Source of the DNA: FEN-1297 sp046704255
GTDB taxonomy: Bacteria; Bacteroidota; Ignavibacteria; Ignavibacteriales; Ignavibacteriaceae
DNA: 19,132 nt
Direction: 5' to 3'
NCBI GenBank assembly: GCA_046704255.1
Contig: JBJKSH010000198.1
Coordinates: 1-19,132, forward strand
A program made the position numbers and the translations under genes. The notes below the pieces were generated by a model, which made no database searches, was not told the DNA's origin, and saw only the letters and a list, made by a program, of their open reading frames with translations. Position 1 is the first letter of the stretch. Each line of letters begins with the position of its first letter. Shown here one piece after another: positions 1 to 6,567 of the stretch.

Positions 1-73
1 CGTAATTTATTATCAAATTAATTATCAACCAGTCTTCTTAATGATTAGTACTCTAAGAAATTTCAAAACACAT

Positions 74-168
74 CGCATCTTACGGAAGATACATTTCACC
101 GGACAAACCTAAGAAGCCCTCCGGTTATGCTTTCATAAATATTATTACAAAGGACAATGTTAGATGCG
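74..168 (+). ncRNA. Possible structured leader upstream of first TonB set
   Basis: The first 219 bases hold no long reading frame. Two nested complementary pairs are visible: CGCATCT (74-80) with AGATGCG (162-168), and inside it ACCGGA (98-103) with TCCGGT (120-125). Transcribed on the plus strand these could form an outer stem enclosing a hairpin. The 3' arm of the outer stem covers the ATG (164-166) of a possible small leader ORF. I recognise no known riboswitch class here, and no terminator-like U-run follows. The pairing is short and could be chance. Confidence 0.22.
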
Positions 169-223
169 GTTTAATTTCGGTTTTAATTTTAAATTTTCCT
201 CTTCAGGCAAGGACATTAGATGA
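164..223 (+). CDS. Possible 19-aa phenylalanine-rich leader peptide
   Basis: A small frame beginning MRFNFGFNFKF and ending SSSGKDIR has phenylalanine at residues 3, 5, 7, 9 and 11. It has a plausible ribosome binding site, AAGGA at 150-154, nine bases before the ATG. Its TGA stop (221-223) overlaps the ATG of the next gene (220-222) as ATGA, the classic arrangement for translational coupling. The initiation region AAGGACA-ATG-TTAGATG (150-166) is nearly repeated as AAGGACA-TTAGATG (209-222) at the next gene. It may be a leader peptide, a decayed duplication of the initiation site, or chance. No function is known. Confidence 0.25.
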   Translation: MRFNFGFNFKFSSSGKDIR

Positions 224-423
224 AAGCATTTTTTCAAAAGTTTTATGATTTGTTAACATATAAAAGCGATAACTTTAATATTGCTAACAGCAGGGTGCTC
301 TCTAAAAAATCAATAAGATTTCTTATATGGGTAAGAATAATATCCAGAATATATATGTGGCTTCTTGCTCTATACTTAATAGCTCATTTCGCAGTTTTCA
401 TAAGAAGAATCCTTATTCATTGA
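220..423 (+). CDS. Small membrane protein upstream of exbB (67 aa)
   Basis: This short protein is very basic in its first 45 residues and has one clear hydrophobic segment at about 44-62 (beginning MWLLALYLIAHF), followed by RR. It is therefore probably a single-pass inner-membrane protein. I recognise no family. AAGGA at 209-213, six bases before the ATG, supports the start. It lies 23 bases upstream of an ExbB homologue on the same strand, so it probably belongs to the same operon and may be an accessory of that proton channel, but this is inferred from position only. It could also be a spurious small ORF, although the ribosome binding site and spacing argue that it is real. Confidence 0.5.
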   Translation: MKAFFQKFYDLLTYKSDNFNIANSRVLSKKSIRFLIWVRIISRIYMWLLALYLIAHFAVFIRRILIH

Positions 424-446
424 ATTTATATTGAAAGGAATGTCCT

Positions 447-1121
447 ATGTATAACCCTTCTTTGCTTGCTCTGGTTGTTAGAGGAGGATTTGTTGTCCTT
501 ATATTAGCGGTTTGTTCTTTGATTTCTATAAAAGTTATAATTGAAAAATATATAGTTTTCAAGGGAATTACCGAAAAGGTAATTTCCGAATTTATGAATA
601 ATATATACAGCAGTTTGGGTACGGAAGATTTAAAAGATGCTTTGTTTATATGCAAGACAAGCTCGTGGAACTGGTTAATTATAAAAATTAAATCGCCGAT
701 AACCAATGTAATTAAGTATATGATTGAACATTATAAAGAGCCAAAGCCGGAGCTGGAATCGGCGGCATATACGCAACTAGACAAGGAAATTGCCAGAATG
801 GAAAAAGGCCTTGGGGTATTATCAACTCTAGGCAGTATTTCTCCTTTTATCGGTTTGTTCGGAACCGTAATCGGAATTATACAATCGTTCAATGCACTGT
901 CAATAAACAATACTTCTAATTATACCCAGGTAATGAGCGGTATTGCCGATGCACTTGTAGCAACGGCAGCCGGGCTGGTAGTTGCTATTCCGGCTGTTAT
1001 GTTTTATAACTACTTTATGAAAAGGCTTAAATTAAGTATGCCGCTTTATGACGAGGCAATTCAAAATACAATAAAATATTTAAAAATACTTGAAGTGAGA
1101 AAAAAACATGAGGCGGTATAA
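447..1121 (+). CDS. exbB: ExbB/TolQ/MotA-family proton channel subunit
   Basis: This inner-membrane protein forms, with an ExbD/TolR partner, the proton-driven motor that energises TonB or TolA. The 224-residue length fits the family. Three hydrophobic segments are visible at about 11-32, 122-146 and 168-190, separated by a polar cytoplasmic loop, which is the ExbB/TolQ topology. The family signature is present: GLFGTVIGII at 136-145 and GIADALVATAAGL at 165-177. A GAAAGGA-type ribosome binding site precedes the ATG. The 3' end overlaps the next gene, an ExbD homologue, by 14 bases, indicating coupled translation. The TonB-like protein downstream argues for ExbB rather than TolQ or MotA, but sequence alone does not exclude TolQ. 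Confidence 0.9.
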   Translation: MYNPSLLALVVRGGFVVLILAVCSLISIKVIIEKYIVFKGITEKVISEFMNNIYSSLGTEDLKDALFICKTSSWNWLIIKIKSPITNVIKYMIEHYKEPKPELESAAYTQLDKEIARMEKGLGVLSTLGSISPFIGLFGTVIGIIQSFNALSINNTSNYTQVMSGIADALVATAAGLVVAIPAVMFYNYFMKRLKLSMPLYDEAIQNTIKYLKILEVRKKHEAV

Positions 1122-1509
1122 ACCAGATGAAAAAGAATTTTCCGAAATAAATATTACTCCGTTAACAGATGTAATTCTGGTTGTACTTATAATCTTTATG
1201 ATTACAAGTCCCTTTTTAATTACCGGAGCATTAAAAGTAAAGCTGCCCCAGGCATCATCTGCTAAAACCACTATAAGAAATGATGTAGAAATTTATTTAA
1301 CAGATAAAAACCAGATTTATCTTGATAATAAAATCGTTAATATATCCGAATTGCCTTCGGAATTAAGGGCCGATTTTGTAAGTAAGAATAACAGGGACGT
1401 AATAGTAAAAGCCGATAAAGATGCTGTATACGGCAGTGTTGTACAACTGCTGGATGCATTGAAAAATGCCGGCGCAACCAAACTGCTAATGGCAACAATT
1501 AAAAAATAA
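1108..1509 (+). CDS. exbD: ExbD/TolR-family protein
   Basis: Partner of the preceding ExbB in the proton-motive-force motor. The protein has a short cytoplasmic N-terminus, one membrane segment (about 22-42) and a periplasmic domain to residue 133. The conserved motif INITPLTDVILVVLIIFMI starts at residue 14, and Asp21 sits at the entrance of the membrane helix, matching the essential aspartate of ExbD/TolR that carries protons. The ATG lies inside the end of exbB (14-base overlap), so the two subunits are probably made in a coupled fashion. The gap to the downstream tonB-like gene is 91 bases. Confidence 0.9.
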   Translation: MRRYKPDEKEFSEINITPLTDVILVVLIIFMITSPFLITGALKVKLPQASSAKTTIRNDVEIYLTDKNQIYLDNKIVNISELPSELRADFVSKNNRDVIVKADKDAVYGSVVQLLDALKNAGATKLLMATIKK

Positions 1510-1534
1510 AGGGATGAATTCATTAAATTTCTCC

Positions 1535-1561
1535 CCCGGAATATTCGGTAGTCCCGGAATA
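1535..1561 (+). repeat. 9-bp direct repeat between exbD and tonB
   Basis: CCCGGAATA occurs at 1535-1543 and again at 1553-1561, with starts 18 bases apart, in the 91-base gap before the tonB-like gene. It may be a regulator site on one DNA face or chance. No terminator-like hairpin with a T-run is visible in the gap. Confidence 0.2.
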
Positions 1562-1600
1562 AAATTTTCCATGCATTAAATTGCATTATGTTGTTAAAGA

Positions 1601-2362
1601 ATGAAATTATTAAATGTAAAAAATTTTTCCACATTACTTTCTGTAATTTTTCACATTGCTTTGGTTGTGTTTATATTTTTATTATATAAGCCGAAGAAAA
1701 AAAGCTCAAACTATAAATTAATACAGGTTGGCTTTGCGGGGGAAATTGTTTCCAACTCGCCCGGATCTCCGGGCAGCAGAGGTAATAAAACCAGTACCGT
1801 ATCTTCACCTGTTAAACAACAAAAGATAATTATTAAGAAGAAAGTAAAAACCAGACCGGCAAAAAAAAAGCCGGCTGAAATATCTAAAAAGAAAAAAGCT
1901 CCGAAAAAAGAAGACACAAATAAAAAAGTAAGTGAACCTTCAAGCAGCACTAACAATTCTACCGGTGGGACATCAACCGGTAAGTCTAACGGTGCACCGG
2001 GTTCTGGAGAAAACAGCAACGGACAAAACGGTTCCGGCCCGCCTAAAAAAGGTACGCCGGAGAATGAAGACTTTTACCATGTGGCGGTCGATCAAATGCC
2101 GGTTCCTTATGGAGGAATGGCCGGTATACAGGCAAAAGTTTTATACCCGCCGCAGGCTAAGGCAAACAATATTCACGGCACGGTTTACATACAGGCATAT
2201 ATCGATGAAAACGGGAGAGTAAGGAAAGTAATGTTAATTAAAGGGATAGGTTATGGCTGCAATCAGGCTGCAATGCGTGCTGTAAAAGAATCGGTTTTCC
2301 AACCTGGTTTATTGAATGGAGCTCCGGTAAAAGTGCAGATGACTATACCGGTAAATTTTTAA
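1601..2362 (+). CDS. tonB: TonB-family energy transducer
   Basis: Links the ExbB-ExbD motor to outer-membrane receptors. An N-terminal membrane anchor (about 11-29) is followed by a lysine-rich stretch (about 79-109) and a Gly/Ser/Asn-rich linker (about 112-150) able to span the periplasm. A C-terminal TonB domain (about 163-253) shows the usual pattern: YPPQAKANNIHGTV, an IDENGRV turn, a mid-domain AAMRAVKESVFQPG and a closing VKVQMTIPVNF strand. The glycine-rich rather than classical Pro-Glu/Pro-Lys linker is notable. The ribosome binding site is weak. It is probably in one unit with exbB and exbD and is the last gene before a convergent pair on the minus strand. Confidence 0.85.
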   Translation: MKLLNVKNFSTLLSVIFHIALVVFIFLLYKPKKKSSNYKLIQVGFAGEIVSNSPGSPGSRGNKTSTVSSPVKQQKIIIKKKVKTRPAKKKPAEISKKKKAPKKEDTNKKVSEPSSSTNNSTGGTSTGKSNGAPGSGENSNGQNGSGPPKKGTPENEDFYHVAVDQMPVPYGGMAGIQAKVLYPPQAKANNIHGTVYIQAYIDENGRVRKVMLIKGIGYGCNQAAMRAVKESVFQPGLLNGAPVKVQMTIPVNF

Positions 2363-2395
2363 GTTGCTGGATGATTAAGAGCCCGGATAATAAAA

Positions 2396-3052
2396 TTATT
2401 CCACTACTGTTTTATCCTTTTTTTTCTTTTGCCTTAAATATTCGATAATCCCGGGTAAAAGCGAAATAAATATTATAACTAAGATTACAATTGAAAAGTT
2501 ATGTTTAACTATTTCTATGTTACCGAAAAAATACCCGGCATAAGTAAACAGTGCAACCCATGCAGCCCCGCCGATTATATTATAAGATATGAATTTGGGA
2601 TAAGACATTTTGCCAATACCTGCAACAAACGGCGCAAAGGTTCTAACGATGGGTACAAATCTGGCAAGTATAATAGTCTTGCCGCCGTATTTTTCAAAAA
2701 ATTTATGTGTCCTCTCAAGATATTCTTTTTTTAGAAACCTAACTTTTTCCTTTTCAAAAACTTTGGGACCTACATAATGCCCAATCCAGTAGTTGGCGGT
2801 ATCTCCTAAAACAGCCGCAAGCGTAAGAAGTAAAAACAAAACATGAACATCAAAAGTGCCTTTGGCGGCAAAAGTACCTGCGGCAAACAGAAGTGAATCG
2901 CCGGGCAGAAAGGGTGTTATTACAAGTCCGGTTTCACCGAAAATTACAACAAATAATATTATATAGGTTAATGTACCGTATTGTAATATTATTTCATTTA
3001 GATGAACATCGAGGTGTAAAAAAAAATCGAATAAATACCTGATTGCTTCCAT
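2396..3052 (-). CDS. DedA-family inner-membrane protein
   Basis: DedA (VTT/SNARE-associated) proteins are multi-spanning membrane proteins implicated in lipid carrier flipping and proton-dependent membrane homeostasis. The 218-residue protein has family landmarks: FGETGLVITPFLPGDSLL at about 38-55 and the ILARFVPIVRTFAPFVAG block at 128-145. Glu40, Asp52, Arg131 and Arg137 sit where E. coli YqjA/YghB carry their functionally required E39, D51, R130 and R136, so it looks active. Several hydrophobic spans and a lysine-rich tail (KKKKDK) follow. Only five bases separate it from the ATP-grasp gene upstream, so the two are probably cotranscribed. A functional link between them is not evident. Confidence 0.92.
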   Translation of the reverse strand: MEAIRYLFDFFLHLDVHLNEIILQYGTLTYIILFVVIFGETGLVITPFLPGDSLLFAAGTFAAKGTFDVHVLFLLLTLAAVLGDTANYWIGHYVGPKVFEKEKVRFLKKEYLERTHKFFEKYGGKTIILARFVPIVRTFAPFVAGIGKMSYPKFISYNIIGGAAWVALFTYAGYFFGNIEIVKHNFSIVILVIIFISLLPGIIEYLRQKKKKDKTVVE

Positions 3053-3057
3053 AAGGT

Positions 3058-4116
3058 TTAGGAATTATTTCTCCTGTTATAAGCAAAGTTGATTATTTTT
3101 TTTAGCGTAGCTTCATAAGAATAGCCGGCAGCTTCGGCGGAACGCAGAAAGCCGGCGCTTTCTGTCAGATCCGGATTAGGGTTTACCTCCAGGACGAAGA
3201 GCTCATTGTTTTTATTAAGCCGCATATCAACCCTTGCATAATCTCGGCAAGACATAGTTTTGAATGCGGCAACTGCAATCTCCTTTGCTTTTTTTTCTAT
3301 TCTTTTAGGAAGTTTAGCGGGGCAATTCGGAATTGTTTTATGGTAAGCTTCGTGGTTAGGGTCCCATTTTGCCTGGTAACTTACAATGTTGTGCAAATAA
3401 TCGGGCATTTCATCAAACTCTATTTCGCTAATTGGAAGGGCAGCGGGTTGTTTATCTCCCAAAATAGCAATGTTTAATTCCCTGCCCTCGATAAATTCTT
3501 CAACCAAAGCAGGTTCCAAAAAAGTATTTAAAACATAATCAATCCGCTCATTTAATTGTTTAAGGTTTTCTACAATCGATTCATTCTCAATTCCTACGCT
3601 GGCATCTTCAAATGCCGGCTTTACAATCATTGGGTAGTTAAGGCCTTTATTATAACGTTTGGCAATTTTTCTTACAAGCATAAACTTTGGAGTTCTTATA
3701 CCTACCGAATTCAGCATCCTTTTTGCTAATGCCTTGTTTTGACAATTTGCCAAAGCAATGGCAGGTGCACCGGTATAAGGAACACCTAGTAATTCCAGCA
3801 GCCCCACAACATTCATTTCCATCCTGGAGTCATCGTTGTATAATTCGATGAAGTTAAAGATTACGTCGGGTTTATTTTTTCTCAAATCATCCAGGAGAAT
3901 ATTTATATCATCTTTAATATTTAACGGATAAGCGTCAATTCCTTTTTTGGTAAGACGCTTTGCCAGTTGTTCATATTCCTCTATAGGTGTCAGCTCTTCA
4001 ACTTCAAAATAAGGAATAAAATTTAACTCCCTCATTTCATGTTCGGATTTCTTAACATAAAAATCGGGGTTTGCTTCGTTAAATGCTACAGCTACTTTTA
4101 TATTTTCCTTCATCAT
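3058..4116 (-). CDS. Ddl-like ATP-grasp ligase, substrate unknown
   Basis: An ATP-grasp enzyme of the D-Ala-D-Ala ligase superfamily, forming an amide bond through an acyl phosphate. Counting from the ATG at 4116 (352 residues), visible elements are the nucleotide-binding strand YPMIVKPAFEDASVGI (Lys166), VEEFIEGRELN (from about 205), RVDMR (about 295) and the metal/ATP motif EVNPNPDLTESAG (310-322). True Ddl has INTLPGMT and an HGxxGEDG loop; here the N-terminal loop reads FIELYNDDSRMEMN instead, so a substrate other than two D-alanines is likely. A longer start at 4161 would add a hydrophobic tail, but a TATCTTTG promoter element lies between the two starts and the homologous core begins at MMKENIKVAVAF, so I prefer 4116. 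It is divergent from the C39-like gene. Confidence 0.85.
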   Translation of the reverse strand: MMKENIKVAVAFNEANPDFYVKKSEHEMRELNFIPYFEVEELTPIEEYEQLAKRLTKKGIDAYPLNIKDDINILLDDLRKNKPDVIFNFIELYNDDSRMEMNVVGLLELLGVPYTGAPAIALANCQNKALAKRMLNSVGIRTPKFMLVRKIAKRYNKGLNYPMIVKPAFEDASVGIENESIVENLKQLNERIDYVLNTFLEPALVEEFIEGRELNIAILGDKQPAALPISEIEFDEMPDYLHNIVSYQAKWDPNHEAYHKTIPNCPAKLPKRIEKKAKEIAVAAFKTMSCRDYARVDMRLNKNNELFVLEVNPNPDLTESAGFLRSAEAAGYSYEATLKKIINFAYNRRNNS

Positions 4117-4122
4117 TATTTT

Positions 4123-4151
4123 CAAAGATAAATAAAAAAAAACACTAGACA
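4123..4151 (-). promoter_or_regulatory. Bacteroidota-type promoter for the ATP-grasp gene
   Basis: Reading the minus strand, a TTTG (-33-like) is followed 19 bases later by TATCTTTG (4130-4123), matching the Bacteroidota consensus TTTG-N(17-23)-TAnnTTTG. Only six bases (AAAATA) separate the -7 element from the ATG at 4116, so the transcript would start at or next to the start codon. There is no Shine-Dalgarno sequence, consistent with a leaderless message. The match is by eye only. Confidence 0.42.
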
Positions 4152-4162
4152 AAATAAGCATG

Positions 4163-4175
4163 ATGATTTAATCAT
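4163..4175. promoter_or_regulatory. 13-bp palindrome in divergent promoter region
   Basis: ATGATT-T-AATCAT is a perfect dyad in the 98-base space between the divergent ATP-grasp and C39-like genes. A shared operator is possible; AT-rich chance symmetry is also possible. Confidence 0.25.
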
Positions 4176-4185
4176 TTACATTAAT

Positions 4186-4193
4186 TAAGTTTG
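4186..4193 (+). promoter_or_regulatory. TAAGTTTG -7-like element for the C39-like gene
   Basis: TAAGTTTG fits TAnnTTTG and ends 21 bases before the ATG at 4215. I see no TTG at the expected -33 spacing, so this is a partial match. Confidence 0.28.
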
Positions 4194-4214
4194 AATTTAA
4201 AATCTTAAACTATT

Positions 4215-5051
4215 ATGAGTTTTTATCCTCAACCTTATAAATACCAATGCGGGCCTTTTGCTCTTAAGTATGCACTTGTTATGCTCGGCATGTTCGAAAA
4301 CGAAAGAGAGATTGGCAAAAAAGCCGGCAGCACCTGGTGGTACGGTACGGATGAAATCGGCCTTGCTAAAGCTGCAAAAAGCTTCGACTGTAAAATGAAA
4401 TATTTCCGGCGGGAAACTCCGGGTGAAGCAATTAAAGTTTTAAGCGAACATTTAAAGCAGGGTTTGCCTTGCATTCTTAGTGTAGATAACTGGGAGCACT
4501 GGTTTACCGTAATAAACGAACAACAGAAAAAATTTATTGTTGTGGACAGCGGGCTGGACAAGGTTATTATTATTCTTTCCGAAAACCAGCTAGCCAAAAG
4601 ATGGAAGTACATTGACGATGAAACAGGTTATACCAGCTACGACGGCTACGCACTTACTCCCAAATTTAAGCCGCTTACCAAAGCTAAGTTTTCACTGGAA
4701 AAAGCACGGTATGTTATGCAAGACAGGAATAAAGAACTGGCTGAAAAATGGGATACTTACTTTAATGATCTTATAAACATTTGCAGGCCTAGAACACCAA
4801 TTTCAAAAAGGACAATTTCGTTTACCGAATTTTTAAGAAGGCACGAAAATCTGCTTGTTAAACAAGTTGCCAACTGGCATGGTACACCAACATACAGGGA
4901 GTTAAAAAAAATCCTTAAGTACATGGCTTTTGTTGCAGAAGTTTATGATTTGGTAATTTATACGGACGATCAGAAAAAAGCACTTGTGGAATTAGCCTCT
5001 ATCTTAATGATGTACTCTTGCGGTAAATATGGAATGGACCCAATTTATTAG
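4215..5051 (+). CDS. C39-like papain-fold cysteine hydrolase
   Basis: The first 150 residues look like a C39/papain-like cysteine peptidase domain: YQCGPFALKYAL with the nucleophile Cys12, a substrate-loop region with DEIGLAKAAKSF, then NWEHWFTVI with His95 and VVDSG with Asp111, giving a Cys-His-Asp triad. No signal peptide or membrane segment is present, so it should act in the cytoplasm. Unlike bacteriocin-processing C39 domains it is not fused to an ABC transporter. Residues about 150-278 form a helical extension that I do not recognise. It is divergent from the ATP-grasp ligase and 11 bases upstream of an isochorismatase-like hydrolase. It may cleave or transfer an amide made by that ligase; that role is inferred from context only. 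Confidence 0.75.
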   Translation: MSFYPQPYKYQCGPFALKYALVMLGMFENEREIGKKAGSTWWYGTDEIGLAKAAKSFDCKMKYFRRETPGEAIKVLSEHLKQGLPCILSVDNWEHWFTVINEQQKKFIVVDSGLDKVIIILSENQLAKRWKYIDDETGYTSYDGYALTPKFKPLTKAKFSLEKARYVMQDRNKELAEKWDTYFNDLINICRPRTPISKRTISFTEFLRRHENLLVKQVANWHGTPTYRELKKILKYMAFVAEVYDLVIYTDDQKKALVELASILMMYSCGKYGMDPIY

Positions 5052-5062
5052 AAAGGAGTTAT

Positions 5063-5632
5063 ATGGAAACCCACATAGAAAGAAATATTAAAATTTTGAA
5101 AAGAGAAAGTACCGCTTTACTGCTTATTGATATTCAGGAAAAAATATTGAATGTTATGCAAAGCAGAGAACAGGTTGTTATAAATTCTATTAAACTTGTA
5201 AAAGGATTTAAAGTATTAAACATACCCATCTTCTATACCGAACAATACCCAAAAGGATTAGGTAGTACTGCCGAACCTATCCTTAAAGAACTGGAAGGAT
5301 TAAGCCCCATTCAAAAAATGAGTTTTAGCTGTTTTGGCGCCGGAAATTTGTTTCAGAGATTAAAAGATAATAATGTCTCACAGATAGTTACAGCAGGAAT
5401 CGAATCCCACGTCTGCATCCAACAAACCGTACTGGATTTATTAGCAAACGGTTTTCAGGTTAATGTTGCGGCAGATGCTGTTTCTTCCCGCAACGAGATG
5501 GATTATAAAATTTCCCTTGAACGAATGAGAAATCACGGTGCAGAAATTACAACAGCCGAATCCATTTTATTTGAACTGCTTGAATTATCCGGCACCGACG
5601 AATTTAAAGCAATATCTAAAATTATAAAATAG
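5063..5632 (+). CDS. Isochorismatase-like cysteine hydrolase
   Basis: Member of the isochorismatase-like amidohydrolase superfamily (nicotinamidase, YcaC and relatives), soluble and probably cytoplasmic. The 189-residue protein shows the catalytic triad in order: Asp23 in ALLLIDIQEKI, Lys85 in IQKMSFSCF and Cys118 in AGIESHVCIQQTVLDL, followed by the family's ADAVSSR block. The motif E-S-H-V-C is typical of uncharacterised YcaC-like hydrolases rather than of true isochorismatases, so the substrate cannot be named. A strong GAAAGGAG ribosome binding site sits in the 11-base gap after the C39-like gene, indicating one operon. Confidence 0.88.
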   Translation: METHIERNIKILKRESTALLLIDIQEKILNVMQSREQVVINSIKLVKGFKVLNIPIFYTEQYPKGLGSTAEPILKELEGLSPIQKMSFSCFGAGNLFQRLKDNNVSQIVTAGIESHVCIQQTVLDLLANGFQVNVAADAVSSRNEMDYKISLERMRNHGAEITTAESILFELLELSGTDEFKAISKIIK

Positions 5633-5691
5633 AATTAAACCTTAGTTATTAAAATCCGTCTCAAATTTAGAAAACCATATCTTTATTGGAA

Positions 5692-5714
5692 TATTGTAAC
5701 ATTATATTACAATA
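5692..5714. promoter_or_regulatory. 8-bp inverted repeat, possible operator
   Basis: TATTGTAA (5692-5699) and TTACAATA (5707-5714) are perfect inverted arms around a 7-base spacer, in the 274-base intergenic region before the lipoprotein gene. No T-run follows, so it is more like a protein binding site than a terminator. It lies about 105 bp upstream of the sigma54-like element at 5819. Confidence 0.35.
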
Positions 5715-5818
5715 CTGTTAGCAGCCCAGTGGAAATTATTACTTACCGCAAAGGTAAAATCTACCTACACCTATTAATAAATTGAGCAGAATTATCGTGT
5801 ATTAATGCTTTTTTATGA

Positions 5819-5833
5819 TGGCATAATAATTGA
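5819..5833 (+). promoter_or_regulatory. Weak sigma54-like element upstream of lipoprotein
   Basis: TGGCAT-N5-TTGA resembles the sigma54 consensus TGGCAC-N5-TTGC with correct spacing, but it lacks the usually invariant C at -12. The predicted start would leave a leader of about 60 bases before the ATG at 5907. Chance is a serious alternative. Confidence 0.2.
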
Positions 5834-5906
5834 CCCTTATACCACAAGTTAAATATATATTGTCACTCTTAGAAGTTATATATTCCATTAAATAAAGGGT
5901 AATATT

Positions 5907-6488
5907 ATGAAGAAACTCATTTTAACTTTTACTTTAGCAGGCTTATTTTTATTTGGTTGCTCGGATGTAGGTGTAAACCCTAAAATGCCGATAAATAGCA
6001 GCACTGCAAGCACAACTACAACGCTTAATAAGAAAGGCCCAAATAAAGATATTCAAACACACCAATTTGATATGAGTTTATTGTCTCCAGTTTCTGTTAC
6101 ACAAACGATTAATGGAGAAGAAGGTGGAACAATTTCGTTAGAGCAAAAATGGTTGTTCGGCGGTACTTCTGCAAAAGTATCCTTTCCTAAAAATTCTTTT
6201 GAAGGAAGTAAAGATATAACTATGATGGTGGATCCTTTAACAGCTACAATTTCGTTTTCTCCGCATATAGTTTTTAATAAAGCTGTTAAATTAAATCTTT
6301 CATTTGAAGGGTTGAACCTGGAACAACTGAATTTAACGAAAGGTAAAGTATACTTTTATTTCCAATCAGATACGGGGGTTCTTTCGTTAGTTGAGAACGG
6401 CGGAATAAAGGTAAAGGTTAAGTCTGGTTCGGTAAGTGTTAAGAATGCTCAGCTCCATCATTTTTCTAGATACCTTTTTGCAAAGTAA
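5907..6488 (+). CDS. ZU5-like lipoprotein (193 aa)
   Basis: An exported lipoprotein: the N-terminus MKKLILTFTLAGLFLFGC has a basic start, a hydrophobic core and a lipobox ending at Cys18. A Ser/Thr-rich linker (about 27-45) leads to a beta-rich domain resembling ZU5. GEEGGTISLEQKWLFGG at about 70-86 is followed by KVSFPKNSFEGSKDITMMV, like the family pattern GG-x-hydrophobic then a FPkgSF loop and an I-T-hydrophobic strand. The end HHFSRYLFA is also common in such lipoproteins. ZU5-like lipoproteins usually have no assigned function. It appears monocistronic, with AAGGGT as a plausible ribosome binding site. Confidence 0.8.
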   Translation: MKKLILTFTLAGLFLFGCSDVGVNPKMPINSSTASTTTTLNKKGPNKDIQTHQFDMSLLSPVSVTQTINGEEGGTISLEQKWLFGGTSAKVSFPKNSFEGSKDITMMVDPLTATISFSPHIVFNKAVKLNLSFEGLNLEQLNLTKGKVYFYFQSDTGVLSLVENGGIKVKVKSGSVSVKNAQLHHFSRYLFAK

Positions 6489-6567
6489 GTTATAATAACA
6501 TTAGATAGAAATTAATTAAAGAGCAATTTTGTAGTTTCTTTATACAACTTTTTCTTACTATAAATAA

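Noticed and set aside
1711..2019. A 102-codon minus-strand frame opposite tonB
   Set aside because: It mirrors the Lys/Gly-rich TonB linker, giving a Phe/Leu/Pro-rich product typical of an antisense shadow.
2363..2395. Bidirectional terminator between the convergent tonB and dedA genes
   Set aside because: GGATAAT...ATTATTCC is only partly symmetrical, has no GC-rich stem and lacks a clear T-run.
2501..2734. A 77-codon plus-strand frame inside the dedA region
   Set aside because: It is antisense to a well-conserved DedA gene, and its translation resembles no protein.
4117..4161. Upstream extension of the ATP-grasp protein with a hydrophobic N-terminus (MLILSSVFFYLSLKI)
   Set aside because: It could be read as a membrane anchor, but the extension lies upstream of a promoter-like TATCTTTG and the family core begins at the internal Met, so it is probably untranslated.
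4215..4660. Bacteriocin-processing C39 transporter peptidase
   Set aside because: No ABC transporter domain, membrane segments or precursor peptide gene are present; only the peptidase-like fold is supported.
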